A DNA stretch of 64,000 nucleotides from Saprospira grandis str. Lewin (GCF_000250635.1 NC_016940.1:3472501-3536500); one strand, 5' to 3'. Positions 33,341 to 42,051 are shown, counted from the first letter of the stretch. Program-made: numbers and translations. The notes: a model not told the origin generated them from the letters alone.

Positions 33341-34005
33341 GATGCCCCCACAGTTAAATGTAACGATCCAGACGGCTGTGGGGAATCCCCACAGTTAAAT
33401 GTAACGATCCAGACGGCTGTGGGGAATCCCCACAGTTAAATGTAACGATCCAGACGGCTGTGGGGAATCCCCACAGTTAAATGTAAGGATCCAGATGGCT
33501 GTGGGGAATCCCCACAGTTAAATGTAACGATCCAGATGGCTGTGGGGAATCCCCACAGTTAAATGTAACGATCCAGATGGCTGTGGGGAATCCCCACAGT
33601 TAAATGTAAGGATCCAGATGGCTGTGGGGAATCCCCACAGTTAAATGTAAGGATCCAGATGGCTAGGGGGAATCCCCACGGCTAAATGTAACGATCCAGA
33701 TGGCTAGGGGGAATCCCCCAGCTTAAATGTAACGATCCAGATGGCCAGGGGGAATCCCCCAGCTTAAATGTAACGATCCAGATGGCCAGGGGGAATCCCC
33801 CAGCTTAAATGTAACGATCCAGATGGCTAGGGGGAATCCCCCAGCTTAAATGTAAGGATCCAGATGGCCAGGGGGAATCCCCCAGCTTAAATGTAAGGAT
33901 CCAGATGGCTAGGGGGAATCCCCCAGCTTAAATGTAAGGATCCAGATGGCTAGGGGGAATCCCCCAGCTTAAATGTAACGATCCAGATGGCTAGGGGGAA
34001 TCCCC
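33341..34005 (+). repeat. Tandem array, 16 copies of a 41-bp palindrome-bearing unit
   Basis: The box TAA(C/G)GATCCAGA recurs at exactly 41-bp intervals from 33361 to 33976. Each unit also holds a hairpin. The first seven have CTGTGGGGAATCCCCACAG (8-bp stem), the eighth is a hybrid (left arm CTAGGGGG, right arm CCCCACGG), and the rest carry CTAGGGGG or CCAGGGGG with CCCCCAG. There is no spacer diversity, so it is not a CRISPR array. No reading frame of note covers it. Confidence 0.93.
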
Positions 34006-34012
34006 TAAAGCC

Positions 34013-34052
34013 AAAAAAAGTCCGCAATACAAATTGTACTGCGGACTTTTGT
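34013..34052. terminator. Bidirectional terminator at the end of the 41-bp array
   Basis: AAAGTCCGCAATAC and GTACTGCGGACTTTT form a strong stem with one wobble around a 5-base loop. It lies 47 bp past the stop of the 5'-nucleotidase gene and ends that minus-strand operon. Confidence 0.85.
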
Positions 34053-34098
34053 TTCTTGCGATTATCTTTCGCCATAAAAAGAAGTCATTTAGAGCTCT

Positions 34099-34548
34099 CT
34101 AGACCTTTGTTCTCAGATAGGCCACTACTTTTTCCCAATCTTCAAAGGGTGTTTGGCCAAAATGGATATGTTCTCCGCCAAAGCGATCGGCACCATTCTT
34201 TAGGCGGTCATCAATAAGGAAGTGGCCCTGATTGAGCTGCTTATTATGAGAGAGAATAAGGCGTTTGTGGGCATTTTGGCCCAGATGTTTTTTCACCCAG
34301 AGCAGCTTGTCTGACCAAGCCGAGGGGTTTTCCCAAGGAGCGGTAGACAATAAATAGGCATCAAATAATTGGCTGAGCTCTTCAAAGGCGGCCAAAGCTC
34401 CTGATAGGGGCTGCATGAGGGAAAAAATACCGGGTACCTCATCTAGGCGGCCCTCATATTGGGCCAAGGTATCGGCAGAAAGCTGGGCAAAGGCCGAGGG
34501 AAAATCCACCAGCACATTGTCCATATCAAAATAAAGGATCTTTTTCAT
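34099..34548 (-). CDS. 5'(3')-deoxyribonucleotidase-like HAD hydrolase
   Basis: 149 residues of the NT5C type, a HAD phosphatase that dephosphorylates deoxynucleoside monophosphates. Motif I is YFDMDNVLVDF (residues 6-16), with the two Asp spaced DxD. The motif II region is YLLSTAP, and motif IV is FLIDDRLKNGADRF. The length is at the short end for the family but all motifs are present. The gene begins one base after the ABC exporter stop and is co-transcribed with it; no functional link is obvious. Confidence 0.85.
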   Translation of the reverse strand: MKKILYFDMDNVLVDFPSAFAQLSADTLAQYEGRLDEVPGIFSLMQPLSGALAAFEELSQLFDAYLLSTAPWENPSAWSDKLLWVKKHLGQNAHKRLILSHNKQLNQGHFLIDDRLKNGADRFGGEHIHFGQTPFEDWEKVVAYLRTKV

Positions 34549-34549
34549 C

Positions 34550-36343
34550 TTAATCGGTTTGATTGACGCTATAGGCCGTTTCCACTAGGTCACGGTAAAA
34601 GCCATCGGTTTTCTGCATTAGGGTTTGGTGATCGCCCATCTCCATTTTTCGTCCTTTATCGAGGACCAGAATTTGGTCGGCATGTTGAATAGTCGACAGG
34701 CGGTGGGCAATAATAATAGAGGTTCGTTTGGCAATCAATTTCTCAATAGCATACTGTATGATGCCTTCTGTTTCGGGATCAATAGCCGAGGTGGCCTCAT
34801 CTAAGATCAAAATATCGGGATCAAAAACAAGGGCCCGAACAAAAGAGATCAGTTGCCGTTGGCCCATAGACAAGGTGGCGCCTCTTTCCATCACCTGATA
34901 GTCATAGCCACCGGGCAGGCGCTCAATAAACTCATGGGCCCCAATCATTTTGGCGGCGGCAATCACCTCTTCCTTACTAATACTTTCCTCTCGCAGGCAG
35001 ATATTTTCATAGACCGAGCCTGAAAAGAGAAATACATCTTGTAGCACAATAGCGATGCGGCTACGCAGGCTACTGAGCTCATAATTCCGAATTTCGGTAT
35101 CATCAATAAAGATTTGGCCCTTATGGATATCGTAAAATCGGTTAATGATATTGATAATCGTGGTCTTTCCGGCGCCCGTACTCCCTACAATAGCCATCGT
35201 TTGGCCTGCGGGCAGCTCAAAGCTGAGTCCTTTCAGAATCCATTTCTCTACTTCTTCGGCTTTTTTATCTTGTTCATAAGAAAAGTGGACCTCATCAAAG
35301 CGGATGCTACCAGCCAACTTCTCTACCTTTTGCTCGCCATTATTCTGGATCTGTTTGTTGCTATCAATGAGGTTAAAAACTCGATTGGCGGCCACCAGTC
35401 CCATTTGCAGGGAGTTGAATTTATCGGCCAGCATCCGAACGGGGCGGAAAAGCATGCCCAGATAGAGCGGAAAAGCCACTAGCACCCCAATACTTACCTC
35501 TTCACTAAGGACCGATTGGGCCCCATACCAGACCATGAGGCCCAAAGAAGCTGCCGAGAGAATCTCGACCATAGGGAAGAAGATCGCATAATAAAAAATA
35601 GAGCGAATGTTGGCCTCCGTATAGCGTTTATTGATTGCATCAAACTTTTTGAGCTCTTGCTGTTCGGCATTAAAGATCTGAACGATGCGCATGCCCGTGA
35701 TGCGTTCCTGCAAAAAGGCATTCATCTTAGACACCTCCGTTCGTACGCTTTCGTAGGCCTTTTTCACGGCCTCCTTAAACCAATAAGAGCCCCAGATGAG
35801 CAGGGGCAGGGTAGTTAGGCAGACCAAAGTGAGGCTCCAGCTAGAATAAAGCATAATGCCCAGCACAAAAATGAGGGTCAAAACATCGGCAACAATTGTA
35901 ATGGCACCTTGAGAAAAGACCGTATTGATCGTTTCAATATCATTGATAGTGCGGGTGGTAGAGTTACCGATTGGCGTGCGGTCAAAGTAGCTTAGCCGCA
36001 GGCTATTGATATGTTTAAAAACCCGCAATCGCAGGTCCTTAATTACGGATTGGCCCAAAAGGCCAGTAATATAAGTAAAGAAATATTGCAGGGCGCCTTC
36101 AAAGAGTAAGACTCCAAACAAAAGGCCTACTATCCAGAGTAGACCTTGATAATTGCCGGCAAGAATATATTGATCCACACTCAATTGGACCAAATAGGGC
36201 CTGAGGATGGCCAGAGGGGCCAAGACAATAGAGAGGGTTGCGGCGGTAATAAAAATAAATCTGTAGGGGCGGACCAACTTGAGCAGCCGAAAGAACAGCT
36301 GACGGTCGGCATAATTGCCCCTTTCTTGATTAGCGTTAGACAT
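34550..36343 (-). CDS. ABC exporter, fused permease and ATPase (MsbA-like)
   Basis: 597 residues, the half-transporter layout of lipid and drug exporters. The N-terminal six-helix transmembrane domain (about 20-330) is followed by the nucleotide-binding domain: Walker A GSTGAGKTT, signature LSMGQRQ, Walker B DILILDEATSAID and the H-loop IIIAHRLSTI. It probably works as a homodimer in the inner membrane. The substrate cannot be deduced. The 103-residue unknown gene lies nine bases upstream on the same strand. Confidence 0.93.
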   Translation of the reverse strand: MSNANQERGNYADRQLFFRLLKLVRPYRFIFITAATLSIVLAPLAILRPYLVQLSVDQYILAGNYQGLLWIVGLLFGVLLFEGALQYFFTYITGLLGQSVIKDLRLRVFKHINSLRLSYFDRTPIGNSTTRTINDIETINTVFSQGAITIVADVLTLIFVLGIMLYSSWSLTLVCLTTLPLLIWGSYWFKEAVKKAYESVRTEVSKMNAFLQERITGMRIVQIFNAEQQELKKFDAINKRYTEANIRSIFYYAIFFPMVEILSAASLGLMVWYGAQSVLSEEVSIGVLVAFPLYLGMLFRPVRMLADKFNSLQMGLVAANRVFNLIDSNKQIQNNGEQKVEKLAGSIRFDEVHFSYEQDKKAEEVEKWILKGLSFELPAGQTMAIVGSTGAGKTTIINIINRFYDIHKGQIFIDDTEIRNYELSSLRSRIAIVLQDVFLFSGSVYENICLREESISKEEVIAAAKMIGAHEFIERLPGGYDYQVMERGATLSMGQRQLISFVRALVFDPDILILDEATSAIDPETEGIIQYAIEKLIAKRTSIIIAHRLSTIQHADQILVLDKGRKMEMGDHQTLMQKTDGFYRDLVETAYSVNQTD

Positions 36344-36352
36344 GCAGTTGGT

Positions 36353-36664
36353 TTAGCGAATATGCACAATTTCATCATAAACACGGAGAGACTTCAAAAG
36401 GTTGAAGTCCTGTTCGCTTTTACAAATGAGCTGCAAACCGATAAATTTCTGATTTTCGTGTTGGTTAATAAAGTCCATTTTCAGGACCTCTTCAATTTCC
36501 CAGCTGCCCAGCTCTTTGCCCAGCTTGGTCACTAGTTGCATACCGGCCTGAACCTGGCCTTCTTCTACATCGCCCAGAATGACGATGCGAAGTTTTTTTA
36601 GAAATCCGTAGACCACACGAACGCGGAAGCGGTTTGCTGTGGGTTTAGCTTGTTTTTTAGACAT
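36353..36664 (-). CDS. Small hypothetical protein
   Basis: 103 residues with a basic N-terminal tail (MSKKQAKPTANRFRVR) then an alternating beta pattern. The stretch VILGDVEEGQVQAGMQL loosely recalls the beta-barrel domain 2 of translation GTPases (GxVExGxIxxG), but the match is too short to claim. It is first in the minus-strand operon with the ABC exporter and nucleotidase. Function unknown. Confidence 0.65.
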   Translation of the reverse strand: MSKKQAKPTANRFRVRVVYGFLKKLRIVILGDVEEGQVQAGMQLVTKLGKELGSWEIEEVLKMDFINQHENQKFIGLQLICKSEQDFNLLKSLRVYDEIVHIR

Positions 36665-36693
36665 AAGGTTGTTGTTTAGTAGTTGTTTTTTTT

Positions 36694-36813
36694 GGGGCTG
36701 CCCCAGCGCGGAGCGCTGGGTCGGGCTGTGTCAGGGCTCGCAGGTCTGCTCGGCCCTGCGGCGGCTTTGCCGCCTGGGTCTGGCCTTCGGCCCCCCTTAT
36801 CCATCCCTCAGCC
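36694..36813 (+). repeat. GC-rich intergenic element, GCE copy 13
   Basis: Follows eight T. It is a divergent copy with GGGGCTGCCCC at the left, insert AGCGCGGAGCGCT, and a decayed right end (CCATCCCTCAGCC). Further small palindromes (GAGGGGCCGAGCCCCTC, GGGCGCAAAGCGCCC) fill 36814-36880. Confidence 0.75.
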
Positions 36814-36888
36814 GATAGGGCAAGGTGGGCACTGAGGGGCCGAGCCCCTCAGGAGAGCGGGCGCAAAGCGCCCGTCCTGCCTAAGTCA

Positions 36889-38163
36889 TTAGGACCAGTT
36901 GGTCTCTGCGGCAATGAGTAGTTGGCTGGTGCAGCCAATATGCTCTTCGAGTAAAATTTCTTTATTTTCTCTAAGCATATTGAGGGCTTCATCGGTTTGG
37001 TGGCGCAGGCTAATCAGTTGGAGATCGCTGCGCAGTTCGGTCATATAGGCTTGGGCCAGTTCCTCGAGCAGGCCGCCTAGCTTTTGGGGTTCATAATTGA
37101 TACAGACCGAAAAAGCCAGGGCGGTATTTTGGGTCATATTGACCTTAATACGGTGTTTTGCAAAGCTAGCAAAGAGGGCCGAGAAGCGGGCTTCATCTAC
37201 AAAATGAAAATCTTTGGCCTTAATTTTTAGTAGGGCTTGATTTTTTTTGACCACAAAAATCGGCGGGTATTGTTCGACCTCTTCGGCAGAGACCAGGCTT
37301 CCTCTTTCTTGGGGTTGGACAAAGGACTTTACCCAGAGGGGAATATTTTTATTTTGGAGGGGGCGTAATGTTTTGGGGTGGATCACTTGTGCCCCATAAT
37401 AAGTCATTTCTATGGCCTCGGCATAAGAGATATTATCGAGTTGGATGGTATTATTAAAGATGCGGGGGTCTGCATTGAGCAGGCCGGGCACATCCTTCCA
37501 GATGGTTAGTTCTTGGCTATTGAGGCAAGAGGCAAAAATAGCGGCGGTATAATCGGAGCCTTCACGGCCCAGGGTGGTGGTGAAATTCTCGCTACTACTG
37601 CCGAGAAAGCCTTGCGTAAGGACCAATTGATTTTGGAGTAGGGGGGGGACGATCTTTTGGATGCGGTTTTGGGTTTCGCTCCAATCCACTTGAGCGTCGC
37701 GATAATTGTTATCGGTGAGGATACAATCGCGGACATCCAGCCAATGTGTTTTTAGTCCTTCTTCATTGAGGTAGGCGGCAAGGATGCTAGTAGAGAGTAG
37801 TTCGCCTAGAGAGACAATCTGGTCATATAGGTAATCATAGCCATCTTGGGGTTCTTCTTCAAGGATCCATTCTACATCGACAAAAAGGTCATTGACCTCA
37901 TCATAGATAGGGTGTTGGGGGTTATTGAAAAGGCCTTGGAGTAGTTCTAAATGTTGTTGGCGGACGGCTTGGAGCAGAACCTCTGCTTGGCCTGTTTGTT
38001 GCACATAAGCCAGCACTACTTTCTCTAGGGCGTTGGTTGTTTTTCCGGAGGCGGAGACGACGACCAATAGATTTTCTTGTTGATATTGGCGAAGGATTTG
38101 GACCACATTTTTGATTGCGGGCACATCTTTAATAGAAGCGCCACCAAACTTGAAAACAGGCAT
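36889..38163 (-). CDS. Aspartate kinase, monofunctional
   Basis: Phosphorylates aspartate, the entry to lysine, threonine and methionine synthesis. 424 residues. The N-terminal kinase signature is VFKFGGASIKD (residues 3-13), with the amino acid kinase fold to about 275 (GFLGSS...TTLGREGSDYTAA, the ATP/aspartate site). Two ACT-like regulatory segments follow (LLKIKAKDFHFV and LQLISLRHQ), implying end-product control. It stands alone between two GC-rich elements. It provides aspartyl phosphate for the pathway that includes dapA at 1573-2466. Confidence 0.93.
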   Translation of the reverse strand: MPVFKFGGASIKDVPAIKNVVQILRQYQQENLLVVVSASGKTTNALEKVVLAYVQQTGQAEVLLQAVRQQHLELLQGLFNNPQHPIYDEVNDLFVDVEWILEEEPQDGYDYLYDQIVSLGELLSTSILAAYLNEEGLKTHWLDVRDCILTDNNYRDAQVDWSETQNRIQKIVPPLLQNQLVLTQGFLGSSSENFTTTLGREGSDYTAAIFASCLNSQELTIWKDVPGLLNADPRIFNNTIQLDNISYAEAIEMTYYGAQVIHPKTLRPLQNKNIPLWVKSFVQPQERGSLVSAEEVEQYPPIFVVKKNQALLKIKAKDFHFVDEARFSALFASFAKHRIKVNMTQNTALAFSVCINYEPQKLGGLLEELAQAYMTELRSDLQLISLRHQTDEALNMLRENKEILLEEHIGCTSQLLIAAETNWS

Positions 38164-38420
38164 AAGGGCAATTTATTAAATAAGGTAAAACTTGTACTTA
38201 TCTACTTTAGGTAAAGTGTATAAGGCAAAGACTGCTTGATCTGTTTGCAAAAGTACAATGAACTAGGCTAAAAACTAGGCATCTTCTAGTTGAAATGCTA
38301 ATTTTACGCAGCTGGGCCTTAAAAACGGCTATCTATGCGGAGGAAAGGGCCTAATATTATTATGCCTTAAGTTGCTTTCAGCTTTCATCTGAGGAGTGTA
38401 AAAGCGGAGGAGGAGCATTT

Positions 38421-38540
38421 GGCCTAGCGATGCGAAAGGGGGCGGCGAAGCCGCAGACCAAGGCCGTTAGGCCGCAGGGCCGAGCAGGCTTGCGAGCCCT
38501 GAAGCGTAGCGCCGCAAGGCGAAGCCGCAGCGGAGGCCCC
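38421..38540 (-). repeat. GC-rich intergenic element, GCE copy 14
   Basis: Reverse orientation, from GGCCTAGCGATGCG to GGAGGCCCCT followed by eight A. It shares GCCGCAAGGCGAAGCCGCAGCGG with copies 6, 8 and 18. The AT-rich stretch 38164-38420 shows no gene. Confidence 0.85.
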
Positions 38541-38574
38541 TAAAAAAAAGAAAAAATAGACCAAAAAATAATAT

Positions 38575-39741
38575 ATGAATCGATCGACATTAGTGGCTTT
38601 AGCATTAGTTGCATTTTGCGGCATGTTAGGGGCTCAGACAGAAATCATTTATTTGGAGAACCCTTCATTTGAGGACGAGCCACGGCCGGGTTGGCAGCCT
38701 AGGGGCTGGATAGACTGTGGATTTGCGGGAGAGTCGCCGCCCGATGTGCAGCCCTTTGGGGGATTTGGCGTGACGCAGGCGGCGCATGATGACAACACCT
38801 ATTTGGGGTTGGTGGTGCGAGACAACAAGACCTGGGAAGCGGTGAGTCAGCGATTGGCACGGCCGATACGGGAGGGGCAATGTTATCGTTTTAGCATATA
38901 CTTGGCACGGTCGGCGCAGTATGTGAGTCCGACCAAGCGCAAGCCCAATGAGTTGACCAACTTTAACAAGGGGGCGATATTGCGGATATATGGGGGGAAC
39001 TCTCCGCGGGAGAAGGCGGAATTATTGGCCAGTAGTGATATGGTGAGTCATACGGATTGGCGGCCCTATAAATTTGAGTTTACGCCTAAGAAAAGCTATC
39101 GATACTTTGTGTTGGAGGCCTATTATAAGACGCCGACTATGTTTTACTACAATGGGAACTTGTTGTTGGACAATGCCTCGGAGATTTACAGTTGTGAGAT
39201 TCCGGAAGAAAAGCCGGACAACCCCATATTGGCCCAGGTAGATCCGGAGGAAAAGAAGACCAATGTCAAGCCCTCGCCCAAGGAAGAGCCGGTATTGCCG
39301 GAGGCGAAAGAGGAGCCTAAAGAGGAGGTAAAAGAAGTGGATCGTGGGGACTTCAAGGGAGATTTGAAGGCGGAGGATTTGGCCTTGGGGGATAAATTCC
39401 GTTTGGACAACCTTTATTTTCAGGCGGATTCATCGAGCATTACGCCTGCGGCGGCATTGGAATTGAATGAATTGGTAGCCTTTATGAAAAAGAACAAAGG
39501 CGTATCGATAGAAGTGGGGGGGCATACTAATGGCTTGCCCACGCATGACTACTGCGACAAACTATCGCGGGCTCGGGCCAAGAGCATTTCGGCTTATTTG
39601 ACGGCCAAGGGTGTAGATCGTCGACGGATCAGTTATCGGGGATATGGTAAGCGCAAGCCCATAGCGGATAATGAGACTCGGGAGGGGCGGAAGCGCAACC
39701 AGCGGGTAGAAATAAAAATTACAAAATTGGAGAGGAACTGA
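38575..39741 (+). CDS. OmpA-family peptidoglycan-binding outer-membrane protein
   Basis: 388 residues. Signal peptide MNRSTLVALALVAFCGMLGAQ. Residues about 25-200 form a beta-rich domain (LENPSFEDEPRPGWQPRGW, FSIYLARSAQY, FVLEAYYK) resembling carbohydrate-binding-type sandwiches common in Saprospiraceae. A Glu/Lys/Pro-rich linker (205-260) leads to the C-terminal OmpA domain: LYFQADSSSITP, then VEVGGHTNG-like IEVGGHTNG, LSRARAKSISAYL and GKRKPIADN...RKRNQRVEI. That domain holds the Asp/Arg pair that binds diaminopimelate in peptidoglycan. It probably anchors the envelope. A terminator follows. Confidence 0.92.
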   Translation: MNRSTLVALALVAFCGMLGAQTEIIYLENPSFEDEPRPGWQPRGWIDCGFAGESPPDVQPFGGFGVTQAAHDDNTYLGLVVRDNKTWEAVSQRLARPIREGQCYRFSIYLARSAQYVSPTKRKPNELTNFNKGAILRIYGGNSPREKAELLASSDMVSHTDWRPYKFEFTPKKSYRYFVLEAYYKTPTMFYYNGNLLLDNASEIYSCEIPEEKPDNPILAQVDPEEKKTNVKPSPKEEPVLPEAKEEPKEEVKEVDRGDFKGDLKAEDLALGDKFRLDNLYFQADSSSITPAAALELNELVAFMKKNKGVSIEVGGHTNGLPTHDYCDKLSRARAKSISAYLTAKGVDRRRISYRGYGKRKPIADNETREGRKRNQRVEIKITKLERN

Positions 39742-39766
39742 CTCTTTGATTAACAATATATTAGCG

Positions 39767-39796
39767 AGCCTCCTTAAAAAAGGGGGCATTTTTTTT
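39767..39796 (+). terminator. Terminator after the OmpA-like gene
   Basis: GCCTCCTT pairs with AAGGGGGC, with one wobble, around AAAA, followed by ATTTTTTTT. It lies 26 bp after the stop codon. Confidence 0.75.
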
Positions 39797-39805
39797 GCAA
39801 AAAGG

Positions 39806-39837
39806 TTTGGACAAATCAGAAAGCCGTCTTATATTTG
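39806..39837 (+). promoter_or_regulatory. Bacteroidota-type promoter of the tRNA cluster
   Basis: TTTG at 39806-39809, a 20-base spacer, and TATATTTG at 39830-39837. This is a textbook -33/-7 pair for the Bacteroidota primary sigma factor, ending 10 bases before the first tRNA. Confidence 0.8.
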
Positions 39838-39847
39838 CAACGCACTC

Positions 39848-39936
39848 GGAGGAATGGGTGAGTGGCTGAAACCACCAGTTTGCTAAACTGACGTACTTCG
39901 AAAGGGGTACCGCGGGTTCGAATCCCGCTTCCTCCG
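39848..39936 (+). tRNA. tRNA-Ser (anticodon GCT), copy 1
   Basis: 89 nt. Acceptor arms GGAGGAA and TTCCTCC, anticodon loop TTGCTAA, long variable arm GTACTTCGAAAGGGGTAC typical of serine tRNAs, and T-loop GGGTTCGAATCCC. Discriminator G, and the CCA end is encoded (39937-39939). Its anticodon stem closes with a C-A mismatch (CCAGT/ACTGA). Confidence 0.96.
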
Positions 39937-39959
39937 CCAGATTTTGGCTTTGGCCAATT

Positions 39960-40034
39960 CGGGGTTTGGCGCAGTTCGGTTAGCGCGCCTGCTTTGGGAG
40001 CAGGAGGTCACAGGTTCGAATCCTGTAACCCCGA
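39960..40034 (+). tRNA. tRNA-Pro (anticodon TGG)
   Basis: 75 nt. Acceptor CGGGGTT pairs with AACCCCG; the anticodon stem CCTGC/GCAGG encloses TTTGGGA with TGG at the anticodon position; the T-arm is ACAGGTTCGAATCCTGT. C1 start and A discriminator are usual for bacterial tRNA-Pro. CCA is not encoded. Confidence 0.96.
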
Positions 40035-40036
40035 CA

Positions 40037-40075
40037 AAAAGGTCCTAATTATCGTAGAGATGATTGGGGCCTTTT
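40037..40075 (+). terminator. Terminator-like hairpin between tRNA-Pro and the second tRNA-Ser
   Basis: AAAAGGTCCTAATTATC pairs with GATGATTGGGGCCTTTT through a 16-bp stem using several G-U pairs, ending in a short T-run. It probably ends the first tRNA transcript, leaving the last tRNA-Ser to its own promoter or to read-through. Confidence 0.7.
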
Positions 40076-40095
40076 ATACTAAGTTTATGATATAT

Positions 40096-40184
40096 GGAGG
40101 AATGGGTGAGTGGCTGAAACCACCAGTTTGCTAAACTGGCGTACTTCGAAAGGGGTACCGCGGGTTCGAATCCCGCTTCCTCCG
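40096..40184 (+). tRNA. tRNA-Ser (anticodon GCT), copy 2
   Basis: 89 nt, differing from copy 1 by one base: the anticodon stem is fully paired (CCAGT/ACTGG). Discriminator G is followed by CTG, so CCA must be added enzymatically. About 11 bases upstream of the gene are shared only loosely with copy 1, so the duplication covers essentially the tRNA itself. Confidence 0.96.
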
Positions 40185-40190
40185 CTGCGA

Positions 40191-40228
40191 AAAAAACCCG
40201 ACTACTGGGAAGTAGTTGGGTTTTTTTG
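40191..40228. terminator. Bidirectional terminator after the tRNA cluster
   Basis: AAAAAACCCGACTACT and AGTAGTTGGGTTTTTTT pair with one G-U around GGGA. T-runs on both strands also allow it to end the minus-strand ATPase/DUF4276 transcript. Confidence 0.88.
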
Positions 40229-40233
40229 TGGGT

Positions 40234-40772
40234 TTAGCTATTTTCGATAGCTGCTATCCAGTGATTAAATCGAGTACATTTTTGTCTAATTTGATTTAGC
40301 GTAATATGTTCGGCGATCATTGGACCATAAAGTGTCTTTTGGTATCCTTTAATATAGTAAAGAGGTCGTCAAAAGTTTCTATATTATTAAACAGGAGTCC
40401 TTCAAATTCATGAAGTTGGTAGTAGGGGATAAAATTTTGATTTAATGGATCAGGGATATCATTTTTCATTTCCTGTTCTAAGAAATCCATTCGTTGATAT
40501 TTATCATTGATTTCTTTTGCTTCTATTCAGGCGGGGTAATTATAGCTATCTGGAATTCCGTAGTAGTCTATGAGGGTAGTGACAATTGCGTTTTGGTGTA
40601 GATAGTTTTGAATTTCTTTTTTTAGGGTTCCCCATTTAACGATACCTCCTTTAGAAGCTTTGATTAAGGGGGAGTCGATGTAGATATTTTTGGGCAAAAA
40701 ATAGGGTTGTAGAATTTCTCTACAAAATTCAAGTTCTGTTGGTCCTTCGCAAATAATAATAACTCGTTTCAT
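40234..40772 (-). pseudogene. DUF4276 (Toprim-like) protein, inactivated by a stop codon and a deletion
   Basis: The start MKRVIIICEGPTE is at 40770-40772, 8 bp after the ATPase stop. The CEGPTE segment is the Toprim-type acidic motif. The frame stops at TGA (40527-40529) after NYPA, where I expect Trp (TGG). Reading through gives a typical DUF4276 middle (IEAKEINDKYQRM, then YYQLHEFEGLLFNNIETFDDLF). A second break occurs near 40320, and the family's C-terminus (IAEHITLNQIRQKC, FNHWIAAIENS) continues in another frame to 40234. About 30 residues or more seem lost at that junction. The gene is recently decayed, because both halves remain well conserved. Its product would have been the partner of the adjacent ATPase. 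Confidence 0.8.
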
Positions 40773-40779
40773 AGAAAGT

Positions 40780-41850
40780 TTACTTATTGGGTTGTCCACT
40801 AGAGAGGATATTTCTTTGCCATAATTCGCCTAGGCCATAATCTTCCAGCCATCTTTCTAGTTCTTGGGAGTCAAGTCGATTAAATTGGCTTTCGCCATTT
40901 ACTAAATCGACAGTGATAATATCTTCAGGTAGAAAGTGATTTACTAAATCGCTAGATTGTGTGGCAAGAATAACTTGAATATCTCTAGCTGCAGCGCTTT
41001 TAATCATTCCTGCAAGTTTTGCTATAGCGAAGGGGTGTAATCCTAGCTCAGGTTCGTCAATAATGATCGAAGAAGGTGGTTCGGGCTGAAGGAATAGGGT
41101 AGTGAGAGCAATAAAGCGAATGGTGCCATCAGATAAGTCGTTGGGGCCATAAATGGTATCTGAAAATTTACTTATCCATTGGAGGCGGATATAATTGTTA
41201 GGATTAGGATTAAAATAGAAGTCGGCAAAAAAGGGGGCAATACTTTGGATTGTTTTTACAATTCTGTTGTATACTTTTTTGTGATTCTCATGGATGTGGT
41301 ATAGAAAAGCAGAAATATTTTCCCCTTCCGAGTAGAGGAAATAGCTGTCATTTTCAGTATGAGCCATTTGTGTAAAAGGGGAGCTTTTAGCTGTGTCATG
41401 GAAATGATATTTCCTATATGAATTGAGGTAGTTGATAACATGCTTTGCTCTGAAATTATCGGTAGTTTTTATAGCGGCTTCTGTAGCATGATTGGCAATG
41501 TTCCAACTTTTTTTGCCTTGATATAGCAAATATTCATCTTGAAACACAAAGTTTTCCCCGCCGTTTTTTATTCGAACGGAGTAACCATTTTGTTCTTGAT
41601 CGAAACTGATTTCAAATCTTATCTCATCTGTATTTTTTGCGCCATTAAAAAGGAGTTTATTGGCTCCTCCTTTTAGGTTTACATATTGTGTTAGCTTTCT
41701 TTGGTATAAATTGCTTAGAAACTCAAAGAATGTAAGAAAGTTACTCTTTCCTGCACCATTGGCTCCGATGAAAATATTGATAGGGGCCAGGTCAAGCTGT
41801 ATGTTTTTTATAGACTTATACCCTTTTATTTTTATGAAATCCATTGCCAT
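40780..41850 (-). CDS. AAA-family ATPase (OLD/PARIS-like partner of DUF4276)
   Basis: 356 residues. Walker A is IFIGANGAGKSN (about residues 27-38), preceded by the typical IKGYKSIKNIQLDL start of SMC-like/AAA_21 ATPases. The signature region LSDGTIRFIAL is followed by Walker B SSIIIDEPELGLHP and the D/H-loop ILATQSSDLV. Such ATPases paired with DUF4276 or Toprim proteins occur in defence loci and resemble, in layout only, the AriA-AriB (PARIS) and OLD systems. Here the partner gene is broken, so the ATPase may be a remnant. Met3 is an alternative start. Confidence 0.87.
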   Translation of the reverse strand: MAMDFIKIKGYKSIKNIQLDLAPINIFIGANGAGKSNFLTFFEFLSNLYQRKLTQYVNLKGGANKLLFNGAKNTDEIRFEISFDQEQNGYSVRIKNGGENFVFQDEYLLYQGKKSWNIANHATEAAIKTTDNFRAKHVINYLNSYRKYHFHDTAKSSPFTQMAHTENDSYFLYSEGENISAFLYHIHENHKKVYNRIVKTIQSIAPFFADFYFNPNPNNYIRLQWISKFSDTIYGPNDLSDGTIRFIALTTLFLQPEPPSSIIIDEPELGLHPFAIAKLAGMIKSAAARDIQVILATQSSDLVNHFLPEDIITVDLVNGESQFNRLDSQELERWLEDYGLGELWQRNILSSGQPNK

Positions 41851-42051
41851 GGCAGTTGCATATAGTTTTTTGAGAAAAAAGAATGTTATGCAATGTAGAT
41901 TTTTTAGGCGGGGATCAAGCTATGTTTGCTTAAAATAGTATTGGGCCTAATGTTAAAGGAGAAACAGAAAAAACAGTTGAGTACTACATTTTGCAAGGAA
42001 TACTAATGTAGGGATTTAATGGCTATTTTCATACTGAAAATTCATTTGGGG

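Noticed and set aside
33341-34005. Possible CRISPR array
   Set aside because: The 41-bp period is constant and the whole unit repeats, with no unique spacers and no cas genes in the window.
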